DNA of 64,000 nt from Chitinophagaceae bacterium. GTDB taxonomy: Bacteria; Bacteroidota; Bacteroidia; Chitinophagales; Chitinophagaceae. Position numbers and translations under genes: made by a program. Every line of letters starts with the position of its first letter. Position 1 is the stretch's first letter. The notes beneath the pieces were generated by a model. The model worked only from the letters and a program-made list of their open reading frames with translations, had not been told where the DNA came from and ran no database searches. Below, one piece after another: positions 7,626-18,006 of this stretch. Where the stretch lies: the NCBI GenBank assembly GCA_023957155.1, contig JAMLHK010000012.1, positions 1 to 64,000 on the forward strand. Reading direction: 5' to 3'.

Positions 7626-9893
7626 ATGAAAACCTGCTTTATACTTATCCTGTTAACGGCTTTTTACATAGCACCGGTGTATAGTGATCAGGCAGCGGTG
7701 CCAAAAGAATATGTTGTTATTGAAAATGATTTTATCCGGTTTAAGTTTAGCGGACAAGACGGTGCTTTGATTGCTTTTACGGATTTAGCTGCTTCGTCCG
7801 AATTTTTGGCAAATGACATTTCTTTTTCTCCCTGGAAAATAAAAGTGGAAAAGAACGGGATCAGCCAGACCATAGATATTAACAGCGCCGGGGCGTTTGT
7901 CTTTAATAAGATGGACAGCAAAACGGTTCGTTTTGAATGGAGTGATTTTTCTATGCTGAAGAATGAGGCGTTTAAGGTAGCCGTTACGGTAAAGATGGAA
8001 GCTACTTCTTCTCTTTCAAACTGGAATATAGGTGTTTCAGGCATGGAGGGGGAAAAATTAGAGCATGTTGTTTTCCCGAATATAGAATACCTGAAAGATA
8101 TGGGTAACGAAGAGTTGGCTCTGCCTTCATGGATGGGGGAATTGGTAAATAACCCGCGGGGAGATAAAGAGGGTGGGCTGAAAACATATATCCTGGACTA
8201 TCCGGGTTTGATGTCTATGCAATTTCTTGCGCTATATAATAAAGAATCGTACGGATTATACGCGGCGGCTGATGATACCTTAGGCTATAGCAAGCAGTTT
8301 GTATTGAAAACAGACCGTGACCGTTATTTGAATTATCATATTGTAAACTTTCCTGCATCAGATACTGCATTGAAATCTTATGTTTTACCTTATAACGGCA
8401 TTATCGGCAGCTTTAAAGGAGACTGGATCTCGGCTGCGGGTATATATAAAGAATGGGGCACTAAACAACGATGGTCGAAGGAAAGTAGATTTAGAAATAG
8501 CAGTGATAATTCCTGGGTAGAAAAAACGGCTTTATGGGTATGGAACAGGGGAAAATCGGATAATGTGCTCCTGCCTGCAAAGCAACTTGCGAAAAAGCTG
8601 GGATTGCCGGTTAATGTTTTTTGGCATTGGTGGCACAGCGGAGCCTATGATGACGGATTCCCGGAGTATTTTCCCCCGAGAGAAGGTCTGGCCTCTTTTA
8701 AAGCCGCTTTATCGGCGGCGCAGGAAGAGGGAGTAAGAGCCATTGTATATTTAAATTCCTACCAGTGGGGTACGTCAACAAAAAGTTTTGAAAAAGAGGG
8801 TGCGGTGCAATGGGCGGTAAGAGATATCAATGGAAAAACACAGGAGCATGTATACAATATTTTTACTCAAAATTCGCTGACTCCCATGTGTGTTGCCACA
8901 ACATACTGGAAGAATAAATACCTGTCATTGGCAGGAAGAGCATTCGGTGAATGTAACGTGAATGGTATATATATGGATCAGGCCTGTATTAATTTTAAAT
9001 GTTACAGCCTGACACATGATCATCCTGTGGGCGGAGGAAATTACTGGGTAAAAAACTTTGGAGATCTTACGGAGAAAATCCGGTCGGGCAATTATTTTGA
9101 CCCGGATAAGATGCTGGCGGGAGAGGGGGCAGGGGAAAACTGGCTGCCTTATTTAAATGCGATGCTCACTTTGCAGGCAAGTAAGGAAAGATATGCCGGT
9201 GTTCAGGGTTCAGAAACTATACCCCTGTTCCAGGCGGTATATCATCAATATGGCATCACCTTTGGCAGTTATTCATCATTAGTTACTCCTCCATACGATA
9301 ACCTTTGGCCTGAAAAATATGCACCTAAAGACCCGGAACATCTTTTAGATGCCAGTTTTAATGAACAGTTTTTGATGGAGCAGGCAAGATCCTTTGTATG
9401 GGGAATGCAGCCAACCATAGCGAATTACCACGAGTTTCTTTTGTCAGAAAGGAGCCGGGAAATGAATTACCTGTCTGAATTGGTGTGGCTACGGTATAAG
9501 GTCCTGCCATACCTGTTATACGGTGAGTTTATCCGTCCGCCCTTTATTATCGCTCCTGAGAAAACCATTCCGGTATCCCGGCTTTCAATTTATGCCGGAC
9601 AGGGCAACCAGGTTAAATCTTTCGAAAAGAAAGTACCCCTCCTTTATACTTCCGCCTGGAAGTCTGATAAGAACAGGTTGGGGGTAGCTATTGCAGGTAT
9701 AAATCCCGATTCAACACGGGTAAAATTTGAATGGGATATCAGTTCTTATGCTCTTCCGCCTAAGGGCAGGGTATATTTAATTACTTCAAAGGAAAGAAAA
9801 CTATTGAAAACATATCATAATAATAAAATCAGTGTAGATTTTATGCTGGCGCCGGATGGAATATGTTTTTTGGAAATTATACCCGGGTCGTAG
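7626..9893 (+). CDS. Secreted DUF6259-like putative glycoside hydrolase
   Basis: 755 residues with a signal peptide (about 1-20, PVYS/D). The N-terminal half up to about residue 290 looks like a beta-sandwich; the middle (about 310-620) reads as a TIM barrel with NVFWHWWHSG near 330-340, AIVYLNSYQWG near 375-385, GIYMDQAC with D451 at a strand end, and AGEGAGEN with E500 and E504 at the next. D451 with E500 or E504 are reasonable nucleophile and acid/base candidates. The overall pattern fits DUF6259 proteins, which are related to retaining alpha-glycosidase clans. Substrate is unknown. A short C-terminal sandwich ends the protein. No other carbohydrate genes are adjacent. Confidence 0.7.
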   Translation: MKTCFILILLTAFYIAPVYSDQAAVPKEYVVIENDFIRFKFSGQDGALIAFTDLAASSEFLANDISFSPWKIKVEKNGISQTIDINSAGAFVFNKMDSKTVRFEWSDFSMLKNEAFKVAVTVKMEATSSLSNWNIGVSGMEGEKLEHVVFPNIEYLKDMGNEELALPSWMGELVNNPRGDKEGGLKTYILDYPGLMSMQFLALYNKESYGLYAAADDTLGYSKQFVLKTDRDRYLNYHIVNFPASDTALKSYVLPYNGIIGSFKGDWISAAGIYKEWGTKQRWSKESRFRNSSDNSWVEKTALWVWNRGKSDNVLLPAKQLAKKLGLPVNVFWHWWHSGAYDDGFPEYFPPREGLASFKAALSAAQEEGVRAIVYLNSYQWGTSTKSFEKEGAVQWAVRDINGKTQEHVYNIFTQNSLTPMCVATTYWKNKYLSLAGRAFGECNVNGIYMDQACINFKCYSLTHDHPVGGGNYWVKNFGDLTEKIRSGNYFDPDKMLAGEGAGENWLPYLNAMLTLQASKERYAGVQGSETIPLFQAVYHQYGITFGSYSSLVTPPYDNLWPEKYAPKDPEHLLDASFNEQFLMEQARSFVWGMQPTIANYHEFLLSERSREMNYLSELVWLRYKVLPYLLYGEFIRPPFIIAPEKTIPVSRLSIYAGQGNQVKSFEKKVPLLYTSAWKSDKNRLGVAIAGINPDSTRVKFEWDISSYALPPKGRVYLITSKERKLLKTYHNNKISVDFMLAPDGICFLEIIPGS

Positions 9894-9927
9894 TATCTGT
9901 ATGTACTGTTACTCCGGTAAAAATCCA

Positions 9928-11604
9928 TTATTGTTCTATTCGCACGGTTCTTAGTTCAAGGAGATTCAGGCTGTTGGGATTAAAATTTTTTACATAAGGA
10001 TGTGTCAGCCGGATGATCATATCGTACCACAGGGGAACAATAGGTGCGCCATCAATGATCATTTTGTCCATCTTTCTGTATATGTCATATCGCAGGGAAT
10101 CATTTTCCTCCTGCAGTGCTTTTTCGTATAGCCTGTCGTATTCCGGGTTTTTATACCGGGTGTAGTTCGGCGGTGCGGGGTTATTTCCGTAAAACACGCT
10201 GAGATAACTCTCTGCATCGGGATAGTCTGCCATCCAGCTTCCCCGGAAAAAGAGCGCCTGGGATTTTGCAGTCTGTTCCAGTAATACGCTTTTCTGCACC
10301 ACTTCTACCTGCACTTTTATACCGATATCTTCTAACTGCTTGGCAACAAAGCTCCCTATCTCTGCGTATACGGGGATGGTGAGCAGCCTGATTTCCGGCA
10401 GTCCCTTTCCGTCCGGGTAACCTGCGGCTGCCAGCAGTTGACGGGCTTTGGAAATGTCATAATGATAACCTTTTACTGCGGAGCTGTCAAAAGCGGGTAA
10501 TCCTGCCGGTATAAAACCGTTTTCTGCAGGAGTGCCTATGGAGTTGCGCAGGTACATGATCATTTTTCTCCTGTCGAATCCATAGTTGATAGCCTGCCGG
10601 ATAGCTTTTATCTTAAGCGGCTGATCTTTCAACAATACATTTGTAGTATCCGCCAGTATGCCTAAGTATTCCGTATTTAAAAAACTATGTTTGCTGAGGA
10701 TCACTTTCTCTTTCCAGTCTTTTCTCAGGTCGCCTTTTTTTGTGAGTACTTCATCTTTAAAAGATGCATCAATATCATTTACAAAATCGAGGTGTCCCTG
10801 GGTGAACTCCAGGAATTCAGTGGCTTTATTATCTAAAAAGGAAACCTTTATGCCATCTATGTACGGCAATCGCGTACCGGCGCTATCGTACTCAAAATAG
10901 TTTTCGTTCTTAGACATGAGCAACACCTGTCCTTGTTCCCAGCGTGTAAACCGGAAAGGGCCCGTGCCACAGGGATTACGGCCGAAATCCGTACCCTGCT
11001 TTTCTATTACTTCATGAGGTACTACGGAACAGTATTGCATGCTGAGTATACCCAGGATAGGGTGAAAGGGGCGGATAAGCTTCAGCTGGAATATGCTGTC
11101 ATTTATAGCTTTCAATCCATCGGTGGTATCAATCCGGTTGTTGAATATCCAGGCGCCGGGCGATGCAGTGGCGCCATGAACGATCCTCTTAAAGCTATAT
11201 ACGATATCCGCAGCCACCATTTTTCTTCCCCTGCCTCCGGGGAAAGCCGGGTTATCGTGAAAATAAACATCATCTCTTAAAATAAAAGTATACGTGAGCC
11301 TGTCGGATGATACTTCCCATCGCTTGCATAAAGAAGGTTTGATCTGAAGATCGGAGCCGGTTTCTACCAATGTATTAAACAACTGATGTACGGCCCACAT
11401 ATTAGCCTGGTTTTTTGTATATGCCGGATCAAGAGAGCTGATTCCTTCCGGCTGGTTATAGCGGAATATTTTTTTGTCCTGCTCCCGCTTACCCGTACAG
11501 GAAGAAAGCATACACGCTGGTATGATCATCATAAGCAGGAGCAAATCAGCAGGCCGCCTGCGTGGCAAAAGCCACTTATCACTCAGCCGTTGGTATTGCT
11601 TCAT
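9928..11604 (-). CDS. Oligopeptide ABC transporter substrate-binding lipoprotein
   Basis: 558 residues from the ATG at 11604; an in-frame ATG 27 bases upstream is an alternative. A basic-plus-hydrophobic leader ends in the lipobox MLSSC (C36), so it is a lipoprotein. The rest matches family 5 extracellular binding proteins (DppA/OppA-like): an early SLDPAY segment, NPCGTGPF around 215-225, and the late YPDGKG and PDAESYLSVFYG segments. It would bind peptides or a related ligand for an ABC importer. No permease or ATPase genes are nearby, so its partner is elsewhere. It is transcribed divergently from the M1 peptidase gene, which could produce peptides. Confidence 0.88.
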   Translation of the reverse strand: MKQYQRLSDKWLLPRRRPADLLLLMMIIPACMLSSCTGKREQDKKIFRYNQPEGISSLDPAYTKNQANMWAVHQLFNTLVETGSDLQIKPSLCKRWEVSSDRLTYTFILRDDVYFHDNPAFPGGRGRKMVAADIVYSFKRIVHGATASPGAWIFNNRIDTTDGLKAINDSIFQLKLIRPFHPILGILSMQYCSVVPHEVIEKQGTDFGRNPCGTGPFRFTRWEQGQVLLMSKNENYFEYDSAGTRLPYIDGIKVSFLDNKATEFLEFTQGHLDFVNDIDASFKDEVLTKKGDLRKDWKEKVILSKHSFLNTEYLGILADTTNVLLKDQPLKIKAIRQAINYGFDRRKMIMYLRNSIGTPAENGFIPAGLPAFDSSAVKGYHYDISKARQLLAAAGYPDGKGLPEIRLLTIPVYAEIGSFVAKQLEDIGIKVQVEVVQKSVLLEQTAKSQALFFRGSWMADYPDAESYLSVFYGNNPAPPNYTRYKNPEYDRLYEKALQEENDSLRYDIYRKMDKMIIDGAPIVPLWYDMIIRLTHPYVKNFNPNSLNLLELRTVRIEQ

Positions 11605-11667
11605 CCTTTTAATTTTAATTTCGCAATGCATAAAACGTGCTAAATTTAACCTTTAAAATATACAGGT

Positions 11668-13323
11668 GTGCAAAAAATACTATGGAGTTTGGTTCTCCTG
11701 CTTTTTCTTTTTCCGTTTTCTGCAGTTGAGGCACAGCTATTGCATCAAAAGCCGGAGTTTACGCACGCCGATACCTTACGCGGGTCCGTAACACCGGAGC
11801 GGGCCTGGTGGGATGTTACCCATTATAACCTGGAGGTGAGCTTTGATTTTAATAAAAGAAGTATCAGGGGGTATAACAGGATATCTTATACTATTGTATC
11901 TGCTCCCGGAAAGGAGATGCAGATTGATCTGCAGCAGGGATTGGATATTGACAGTGTGCTATACAAAAACGAAAGACTTGCTTTCCGGCGTAGCGGGAAT
12001 GTATATTTTGTAACCGCTCCTTCTGACCCGGAAAGTACGAAGGCAGCAGTGATTACGATATATTATCATGGTATACCCCGCCCGGCAATACATCCTCCCT
12101 GGGATGGAGGGGTGATATGGAGTAAAGATGAAAAGGGGAATCCCTGGATCAGTATAGCCTGCCAGGGGCTGGGCGCCAGTGTGTGGTATCCCTGTAAAGA
12201 TTACCAGGGCGATGAGCCTGACAGCGCTTCAATAAGCATCATTGTACCTGATACCTTAACTGCGATAGCTAACGGCAGGTTAAGACGGCAAATACAGCAT
12301 GATGATGGTACAGCTACCTATACCTGGGCAGTAGTCAATCCTATCAATAATTACAATATTATTCCGTACATCGGGAAGTATACCCATTGGCAGGAGCGCT
12401 ATCCCGGTGAGAAAGGAAAGCTGGATTGTGACTTTTGGGTGATGGAGTACAACCTGGAAAAAGCAAAGATTCATTTTAAACAGGTTTTTCAGATGTTGCA
12501 ATGCTTTGAGCATTGGTTTGGTCCCTATCCTTTTTATGAAGACGGGTATAAGTTAGTGGAGGCGCCGCACCTGGGAATGGAGCATCAGAGTGCCGTAGCT
12601 TATGGAAACAGGTTTACTAACGGATACGCGGGAACGGACCTTTCCGAAACCGGGTGGGGGTTGAAATGGGACTTTATTATTGTGCATGAAAGCGGGCATG
12701 AATGGTTTGGGAATAATATTACGACCAAAGACCTGGCTGATATGTGGATACACGAAGGATTTACCAATTATTCGGAAACGATTTTTGTAGATTGTGAATA
12801 TGGAACGAAGGCGGGAGAGGACTATGTAATTGGTACGAGGAAAAGAATCCGGAATGACAGGCCGATTGAAGGTCCTTATGGTGTAAACCGGGAAGGATCG
12901 GGTGATATGTATTATAAAGGGGGCAACCTGGTGCATATGATCCGGAAGATTATAAATAACGATTCTTCTTTCAGAATGTTATTGAGGGGAATGAACCGGG
13001 AGTTTTATCATCAGACGGTTACGGGTAAACAGGTAGAAGCATATATCAATACGGCTTCAGGCATTGATTTCTCTAAAGTATTTGATCAATATGTACGAAC
13101 CAGCCGCGTGCCAACGCTGGAATATAAAGTAACGGGTAATAAGCTCTGCTATCGCTGGACAAATTGCATACCGGGGTTTGACATGCCGCTGAAGATTCAC
13201 TTTGGCGGGGAGAGATGGATCCGCCCGGGAGAAAAATGGAAGAAGTTGAAAATAAAAGAAGCGGCTGCTGACGGATTTAGTGCCGACCGGAATTTTTATA
13301 TAACGGTAAAGGATAAATCATAA
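11668..13323 (+). CDS. M1 family metallopeptidase (secreted)
   Basis: 551 residues from a GTG start; the signal peptide ends at about 22 (VEA/Q). Zinc site HESGHEW gives H340, E341 and H344, and the third ligand is E363 in WIHEGF. The substrate-binding GxMEN-type motif appears as GMEH at 303-306. The N-terminal beta-sandwich (about 40-230) and catalytic domain are present, but the long helical C-terminal domain of full aminopeptidases N is missing, as in the shorter bacterial members. It probably trims peptides in the periplasm. The next gene (GT87) starts 21 bases downstream, so they may share a transcript. Confidence 0.9.
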   Translation: MQKILWSLVLLLFLFPFSAVEAQLLHQKPEFTHADTLRGSVTPERAWWDVTHYNLEVSFDFNKRSIRGYNRISYTIVSAPGKEMQIDLQQGLDIDSVLYKNERLAFRRSGNVYFVTAPSDPESTKAAVITIYYHGIPRPAIHPPWDGGVIWSKDEKGNPWISIACQGLGASVWYPCKDYQGDEPDSASISIIVPDTLTAIANGRLRRQIQHDDGTATYTWAVVNPINNYNIIPYIGKYTHWQERYPGEKGKLDCDFWVMEYNLEKAKIHFKQVFQMLQCFEHWFGPYPFYEDGYKLVEAPHLGMEHQSAVAYGNRFTNGYAGTDLSETGWGLKWDFIIVHESGHEWFGNNITTKDLADMWIHEGFTNYSETIFVDCEYGTKAGEDYVIGTRKRIRNDRPIEGPYGVNREGSGDMYYKGGNLVHMIRKIINNDSSFRMLLRGMNREFYHQTVTGKQVEAYINTASGIDFSKVFDQYVRTSRVPTLEYKVTGNKLCYRWTNCIPGFDMPLKIHFGGERWIRPGEKWKKLKIKEAAADGFSADRNFYITVKDKS

Positions 13324-13344
13324 ATTAAAACGATTGTAATATTA

Positions 13345-14667
13345 ATGAATAAGACTGGTATATGGAGTTTACTTTTAGTAGCTGTAATTAGTTTGTGCTG
13401 GTCGTTATACCGGGATGTTCAGCTTGAGAAATTGTTCCCCAGCGACCTGCGTAATCGTATTGTGGGGGCAAGGTTACAAAAGGACGGGAAGCTGCCTTAT
13501 TTCTATAAATGGAAGCCTGCCGATGGGGTACGGTATTACGATCCTACAAATTTTGATACATTGAGGGTTTCCAAGACGACCACAACACCCTATTTTAATC
13601 AGTTGCTTTATCCCATAGCCGATATGGAGCAGAGAACGATTTCCCGCTTGTGGGTATATCTTCAGTACGTCTTTTTGTTTATTATGGCAGGGATGGCGCT
13701 TGGTCTTGCAACTACCTCTTTACAGAAGATGGTCGTTTTTTCAGTTGCTATTTCTTTTCTTTTTACTCAGGCCTGGATAAAGGTAATAGAAACGGGGCAG
13801 ATGTATCTTTTTGTGCCCCTGTTTGCATTAGCCTGTTGTTTTTTTCTGCGAAAGCAGAACAATATGGCTGCATTTGTTGCAGGACTTTTTGCTGTTTCGC
13901 TGGTTCTGATCCGGCCCAATACAGTAGTGATGTTTCTCCCTTTTGTATTTTTAGCAGGCAGGTATAGTCTGCGTTATACATTAACTTTTTTTATTCCGGT
14001 TGTACTGCTGCTGGGTTATATAGTAAGTAATAGTCAGCAACGCGCGTTATGGACGGAATATGCCGAGGGACTTTCAGAGCAATTGAAGGTTCATCAGGAT
14101 TTAGGCGCTACCCGGCAGGATAATGGAGCAGATCCCGAATTTTTATCGTGGGAGGGATGGAATAGAGCGGAGATAGAGGCAGAGCAGGCGAAGAGTAACT
14201 ATATCAATTATTCCGAAAACGGGAATGTTTTTGTGTTGGTCGAAAATATATTTGGCATAAAGCTTTCCCCGACCTTTTTGAATATTGCATCGTTGTTATT
14301 TATATGTATGATAACCGGCTTATTTTATTTTTTCAGTAAAAAATCGGGCTTTCATCTGTATAATATTGCCTTGCTTGGGTATAGCTTATATATGATTTCC
14401 GACTTTTTCTCTCCCATATACCGGCATCAGTACAATACGGTTCAATGGTTCTTTCCTTTGTTGCTTGCTGCAGCAGGCTATGTAAAAGGCTATAAATGGA
14501 TATATGTTGCACTTGTTGCGGGGATCATCCTGAATATCATTAACTCCCCTTATATAAAAATGGAGCATACTATCGGAGAATACATTATTTTAGGGGCTTT
14601 ACTGCTTCTTGCTTTTGTTTATAAAGGGGAGCAGTTGAAGCCTTATTCGAAATCTAATATTAACTAA
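13345..14667 (+). CDS. GT87 (DUF2029) family membrane glycosyltransferase
   Basis: 440 residues with about nine to ten hydrophobic segments spread over the whole length. The N-terminal loop after the first helix contains RNRIVGARL and LPYFYKW, the acidic/aromatic loop pattern of polyprenyl-phosphate-dependent GT-C mannosyltransferases of family 87. These enzymes move a sugar from a lipid carrier outside the membrane onto a lipid or glycan acceptor. It sits between an M1 peptidase and a UDP-galactopyranose-mutase-like flavoprotein, 4 bases before the latter. Sugar and acceptor are not identifiable from sequence. Confidence 0.75.
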   Translation: MNKTGIWSLLLVAVISLCWSLYRDVQLEKLFPSDLRNRIVGARLQKDGKLPYFYKWKPADGVRYYDPTNFDTLRVSKTTTTPYFNQLLYPIADMEQRTISRLWVYLQYVFLFIMAGMALGLATTSLQKMVVFSVAISFLFTQAWIKVIETGQMYLFVPLFALACCFFLRKQNNMAAFVAGLFAVSLVLIRPNTVVMFLPFVFLAGRYSLRYTLTFFIPVVLLLGYIVSNSQQRALWTEYAEGLSEQLKVHQDLGATRQDNGADPEFLSWEGWNRAEIEAEQAKSNYINYSENGNVFVLVENIFGIKLSPTFLNIASLLFICMITGLFYFFSKKSGFHLYNIALLGYSLYMISDFFSPIYRHQYNTVQWFFPLLLAAAGYVKGYKWIYVALVAGIILNIINSPYIKMEHTIGEYIILGALLLLAFVYKGEQLKPYSKSNIN

Positions 14668-14671
14668 ACAA

Positions 14672-16255
14672 TTGCGGTACGCTATTATTATCGGAGCCGG
14701 CCCGGCAGGACTGACAGCAGCATACGAGCTGCTTACCAAAACAGATATTATCCCGATAGTTTTTGAACAGGATGACCAGCCGGGAGGGCTTTCAAAGACT
14801 ATAGATTATAAGGGCAATAAAATTGATATCGGAGGACACCGTTTCTTTTCCAAATCAGAGAAAGTGGTGAGCTGGTGGCTGCATTTTTTACCGCTCGAAC
14901 CGGGTAGCGCAGGCGAAGACTATCATATTCATTATAAAGGCGGCAGCGCTTCTTTTAAGCATACCCATGCCGTAGCTGTAAATGAAAACCAGGTGATGAT
15001 GCTTCGGCCCCGGAAGTCGAGGATATATTTTCAAAAGAAATTTTTCGATTATCCGCTTCAACTCAATGGAAAGACATTGTGGAATCTCGGGATGGTAAAA
15101 ACAATACGCATCGCCTGTTCCTATATCTATGCCAAGTTAGTGCCGGTTAAGCCGGAGCAGCATCTTGCTGATTTCTTCAGGAATCGCTTTGGTGCAGAGT
15201 TGTATCGTACTTTTTTTAAAGATTATACGGAGAAGGTTTGGGGCGTTCCCTGCGAAAAGCTCCCGTCTACCTGGGGGCAGCAGCGGGTGAAAGACCTGAA
15301 TATAGGGAAAGTAATAAAGCATGCATTTAAATCGGTGTTTGCCCGTAATACAACCATTGATCAAAAAGGCACAAGCACCAGCTTGATTGAGCAGTTTATG
15401 TATCCCCGGTTTGGACCGGGGCAGATGTGGGAAACCGTTGCCAGGGCGGTTGAAGAACTTGGCGGGAAGATCCATTATCATACTACTGTAACGGCTGTAA
15501 ACGGGGATGAACATAACCGGATCAGGTCAGTTGAAGTAACAGACCATGTAACGAATGAGAAAAAAATATACGAAGGGGATTATTTCTTCTCGACCATGCC
15601 GGTGAAGGAGCTGGTAAAGCAGACAGCTCATTTAGATATTCCCCCGGAGGTGCAATATGCCGCTGAATCGTTGGAGTACCGCGATTTTTTGATTGTTGGT
15701 ATTCTGACTTCTGCACTGGCGATAAAAGAAAAAAACAGCAGGTTTACCGATAACTGGATCTATATACAGGACCGGCATATCAGGGCAGGCCGGATTCAGT
15801 TTTTCCATAACTGGAGTCCTTATATGATCAAAGACCCGGATGATATATGGATTGGTGTTGAATATTTTTGCAATGAGTCAGACCGCTTCTGGCAGCAGAG
15901 TGATGATGCCATTGCCGCCGGTGCGATATCGGAAATGCAGCAAATTGGTATATTAAATGCAGAACAGGTTAAAGATAAGCTGGTGGTGAAAGTAAAAAAG
16001 GCTTATCCCTCGTATTTCGGCGGGTATAACAACTTCAGCGTGGTACAGGAATTCCTGGATCAGATTGATAACCTGTACCTCATCGGGCGGAATGGGATGC
16101 ATCGCTATAATAATACCGATCATAGCATGCTTACCGCGATGGAAGCGGTTGAAAATATCATAACCGGTACGAAGGATAAGAGGAATATCTGGGAAATCAA
16201 TACCGAAGACGTATATCATGAAGAAGACGAGATCTCTTCAGAGAAGATATCGTAA
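14672..16255 (+). CDS. FAD-dependent oxidoreductase, UDP-galactopyranose mutase-like
   Basis: 527 residues from a TTG start 4 bases after the previous stop. The N-terminal FAD-binding Rossmann motif [12 protein letters not shown] (8-19) is followed by [10 protein letters not shown] and [12 protein letters not shown], the pattern of the amine-oxidase/UDP-galactopyranose mutase superfamily found in bacterial polysaccharide clusters. A second FAD-contact region ([18 protein letters not shown], about 470-488) is near the C-terminus. It probably isomerises or oxidises a nucleotide sugar. Close coupling with the GT87 gene suggests a joint role in envelope glycan or glycolipid synthesis. The exact reaction is open. 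Confidence 0.8.
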   Translation: MRYAIIIGAGPAGLTAAYELLTKTDIIPIVFEQDDQPGGLSKTIDYKGNKIDIGGHRFFSKSEKVVSWWLHFLPLEPGSAGEDYHIHYKGGSASFKHTHAVAVNENQVMMLRPRKSRIYFQKKFFDYPLQLNGKTLWNLGMVKTIRIACSYIYAKLVPVKPEQHLADFFRNRFGAELYRTFFKDYTEKVWGVPCEKLPSTWGQQRVKDLNIGKVIKHAFKSVFARNTTIDQKGTSTSLIEQFMYPRFGPGQMWETVARAVEELGGKIHYHTTVTAVNGDEHNRIRSVEVTDHVTNEKKIYEGDYFFSTMPVKELVKQTAHLDIPPEVQYAAESLEYRDFLIVGILTSALAIKEKNSRFTDNWIYIQDRHIRAGRIQFFHNWSPYMIKDPDDIWIGVEYFCNESDRFWQQSDDAIAAGAISEMQQIGILNAEQVKDKLVVKVKKAYPSYFGGYNNFSVVQEFLDQIDNLYLIGRNGMHRYNNTDHSMLTAMEAVENIITGTKDKRNIWEINTEDVYHEEDEISSEKIS

Positions 16256-16262
16256 AGAATGA

Positions 16263-16982
16263 TTAGCGGTTACTCAGCGAAGCAGCTGCGGAAGTCAGAT
16301 CATCTACCACCCTGCCGGCACATAATAGTCTTTTATGCCAGTAGGTTTCCAGGAGGCTGCTGATCATTACTCCCCCGGATGAAGCCGCGTGTACAAATTT
16401 GTTATCCTGCAGGTAAATACCCACATGGCTGATCCCCCGTCCGCGGGTATTAAAAAATACCAGGTCGCCTTCACGAAGTTCAGATTCATCAATCGCCGTA
16501 CTGAATGTTTTTTGTTCCTGCGTAGTGCGTGGGATCTCTAACCCGTAAATCACAGACATTAAAGTTTGGGTAAAAGCCGAGCAATCTATACCTTTTTGAG
16601 AGTTGCCGCCCATACGGTAAGGAGTACCCCACCAGCTTTCAATAAAATGATACAGGTTCCTGTTTGCCAGCCGTTCTACTTCGACCCCCATTTTTATGGC
16701 ATATTTGAATTGTAACGGGTTACCCTGTTCAATTGAAAATGCAGGAAACATATATGATTTTGAAGAATGATGCATTTCGGGTATATCCGGTATATCGTCT
16801 TCGTGCTGCCTTGCCCCGTCTTTGGACCCATTGGTGGTAATAGAAACATCATTGAGGAACCGGAGAGAATGAGGATCTCCTTTTTTGTGGGATGCCACCG
16901 GAGCCGATCCGGACGCTGATTTCATGCTGCTGCAGCTGCTGATACTAAAGGCTATCCCTATTAAAAATAACAGATTACGCAA
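16263..16982 (-). CDS. NlpC/P60 (C40) cell-wall peptidase lipoprotein
   Basis: 239 residues from a TTG start. The lipobox ISSC puts the lipid on C17. The NlpC/P60 domain fills about 105-230: catalytic C134 in IDCSAF, H186 in SHVGIYL and H198 in FVHAAS. These enzymes cut peptide stems of peptidoglycan, usually between D-Glu and the diamino acid. Residues 20-90 are a low-complexity linker. The gene converges with the flavoprotein gene; the two stops are 7 bases apart. Confidence 0.92.
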   Translation of the reverse strand: MRNLLFLIGIAFSISSCSSMKSASGSAPVASHKKGDPHSLRFLNDVSITTNGSKDGARQHEDDIPDIPEMHHSSKSYMFPAFSIEQGNPLQFKYAIKMGVEVERLANRNLYHFIESWWGTPYRMGGNSQKGIDCSAFTQTLMSVIYGLEIPRTTQEQKTFSTAIDESELREGDLVFFNTRGRGISHVGIYLQDNKFVHAASSGGVMISSLLETYWHKRLLCAGRVVDDLTSAAASLSNR

Positions 16983-17120
16983 ACCGGGTGATTTTGAATT
17001 TGCAAAATAACTAACAAAAATCAGACCAGCAAGTGTTTGAAGGACTTCCCGCTGGTGAAAAATAGTTAAATTTTAAAAATGAACCTCGTGTATATTGCAG
17101 CGACTTTTAACCGTCATATC

Positions 17121-17948
17121 ATGAAAAGAATACTCCTTGTTTTAGCTGTTTTTGGTGGGATAACGGCTTTTACGCAGAAGGAATTGACCTGGGTAGCAAT
17201 CGGAGATTCGATAACTTATCTGAACGAACATATAGAAGAAACCGGTGATCGTATCAGCAAAGGCTATATGACAAGAGTAACGGAGAAGCTGCCGTATATC
17301 CGGTATGTTAACCAGGGGCATAATGGATGGACTTCCGGAGGCATTGCTTCCGGAATTGAAAAGCTGGGTATTGTCAAAGCGGATATCTATACTGTTTTTC
17401 TCGGTACCAACGACTGGTGGAGTGGAAGACCAATAGGCACCCTGGAAGATTATAAGCATGATGCAGGTAATAATACGCTGTTTGGTTCTTTTCGCATCAT
17501 TATTAATAAGCTCCGGAGTCTTAACCCGGATGCTAAGATCATCCTGATTACACCCATGCAGCGTGGTGATTTTGTATATATTCGTAGCATGACCAATAAT
17601 GCCTGGGGCTCTTATAAAGAAAAGAACGGGCAAACATTAGCCGCATTTGCTGATGCCATTAATGCTATCGGGAAATATGAAAATATAGCCGTGGTGGATC
17701 TCTATAACAAAAGCGGTATAACTCAAAAAAATATAGTCAACTTTAAGCGGCTGAAAGATCCGCAGACGGGTCGGTATAAAAACTACTCCTACCCCGCGTA
17801 TACCCATATTCCGTTTAATCCTGCTTCGGATGAATATCCTTATCCGGCAGAATCCATCAATATGACTTATGACGGACTTCATCCGTCAGACAAAGGCTAT
17901 GCTGTTATTGCCAAAATGCTGGTAAAGAAGATGAAGAAATACAAATAG
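17121..17948 (+). CDS. Secreted SGNH/GDSL hydrolase
   Basis: 275 residues from the ATG at 17121, which directly precedes a signal peptide (MKRILLVLAVFGG, cut near residue 18); an in-frame ATG at 17079 would place 14 odd residues before it. Block I is AIGDSITYL with nucleophile S30, block II the glycine in NQGHNGWTSGG, block III GTND, and block V YDGLHPSDKG with the D and H of the triad. All four catalytic blocks are intact, so it is likely an active esterase or lipase-like acylhydrolase. Substrate unknown; related Bacteroidota enzymes often deacylate sugars. Confidence 0.9.
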   Translation: MKRILLVLAVFGGITAFTQKELTWVAIGDSITYLNEHIEETGDRISKGYMTRVTEKLPYIRYVNQGHNGWTSGGIASGIEKLGIVKADIYTVFLGTNDWWSGRPIGTLEDYKHDAGNNTLFGSFRIIINKLRSLNPDAKIILITPMQRGDFVYIRSMTNNAWGSYKEKNGQTLAAFADAINAIGKYENIAVVDLYNKSGITQKNIVNFKRLKDPQTGRYKNYSYPAYTHIPFNPASDEYPYPAESINMTYDGLHPSDKGYAVIAKMLVKKMKKYK

Positions 17949-17974
17949 TTCAATTACCTGCGTGGAGAAGAGGC

Positions 17975-17997
17975 AATAAGAATATCCTGCTCTTATT
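17975..17997. terminator. Weak hairpin between convergent genes
   Basis: A 7-bp stem (17975-17981 with 17991-17997) with a 9-base loop, flanked by A/T-rich sequence, lies between the SGNH hydrolase and tex stops. It might serve both directions as a terminator, but the stem is AT-rich and weak. Confidence 0.3.
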
Positions 17998-18006
17998 TAT
18001 CTATAC

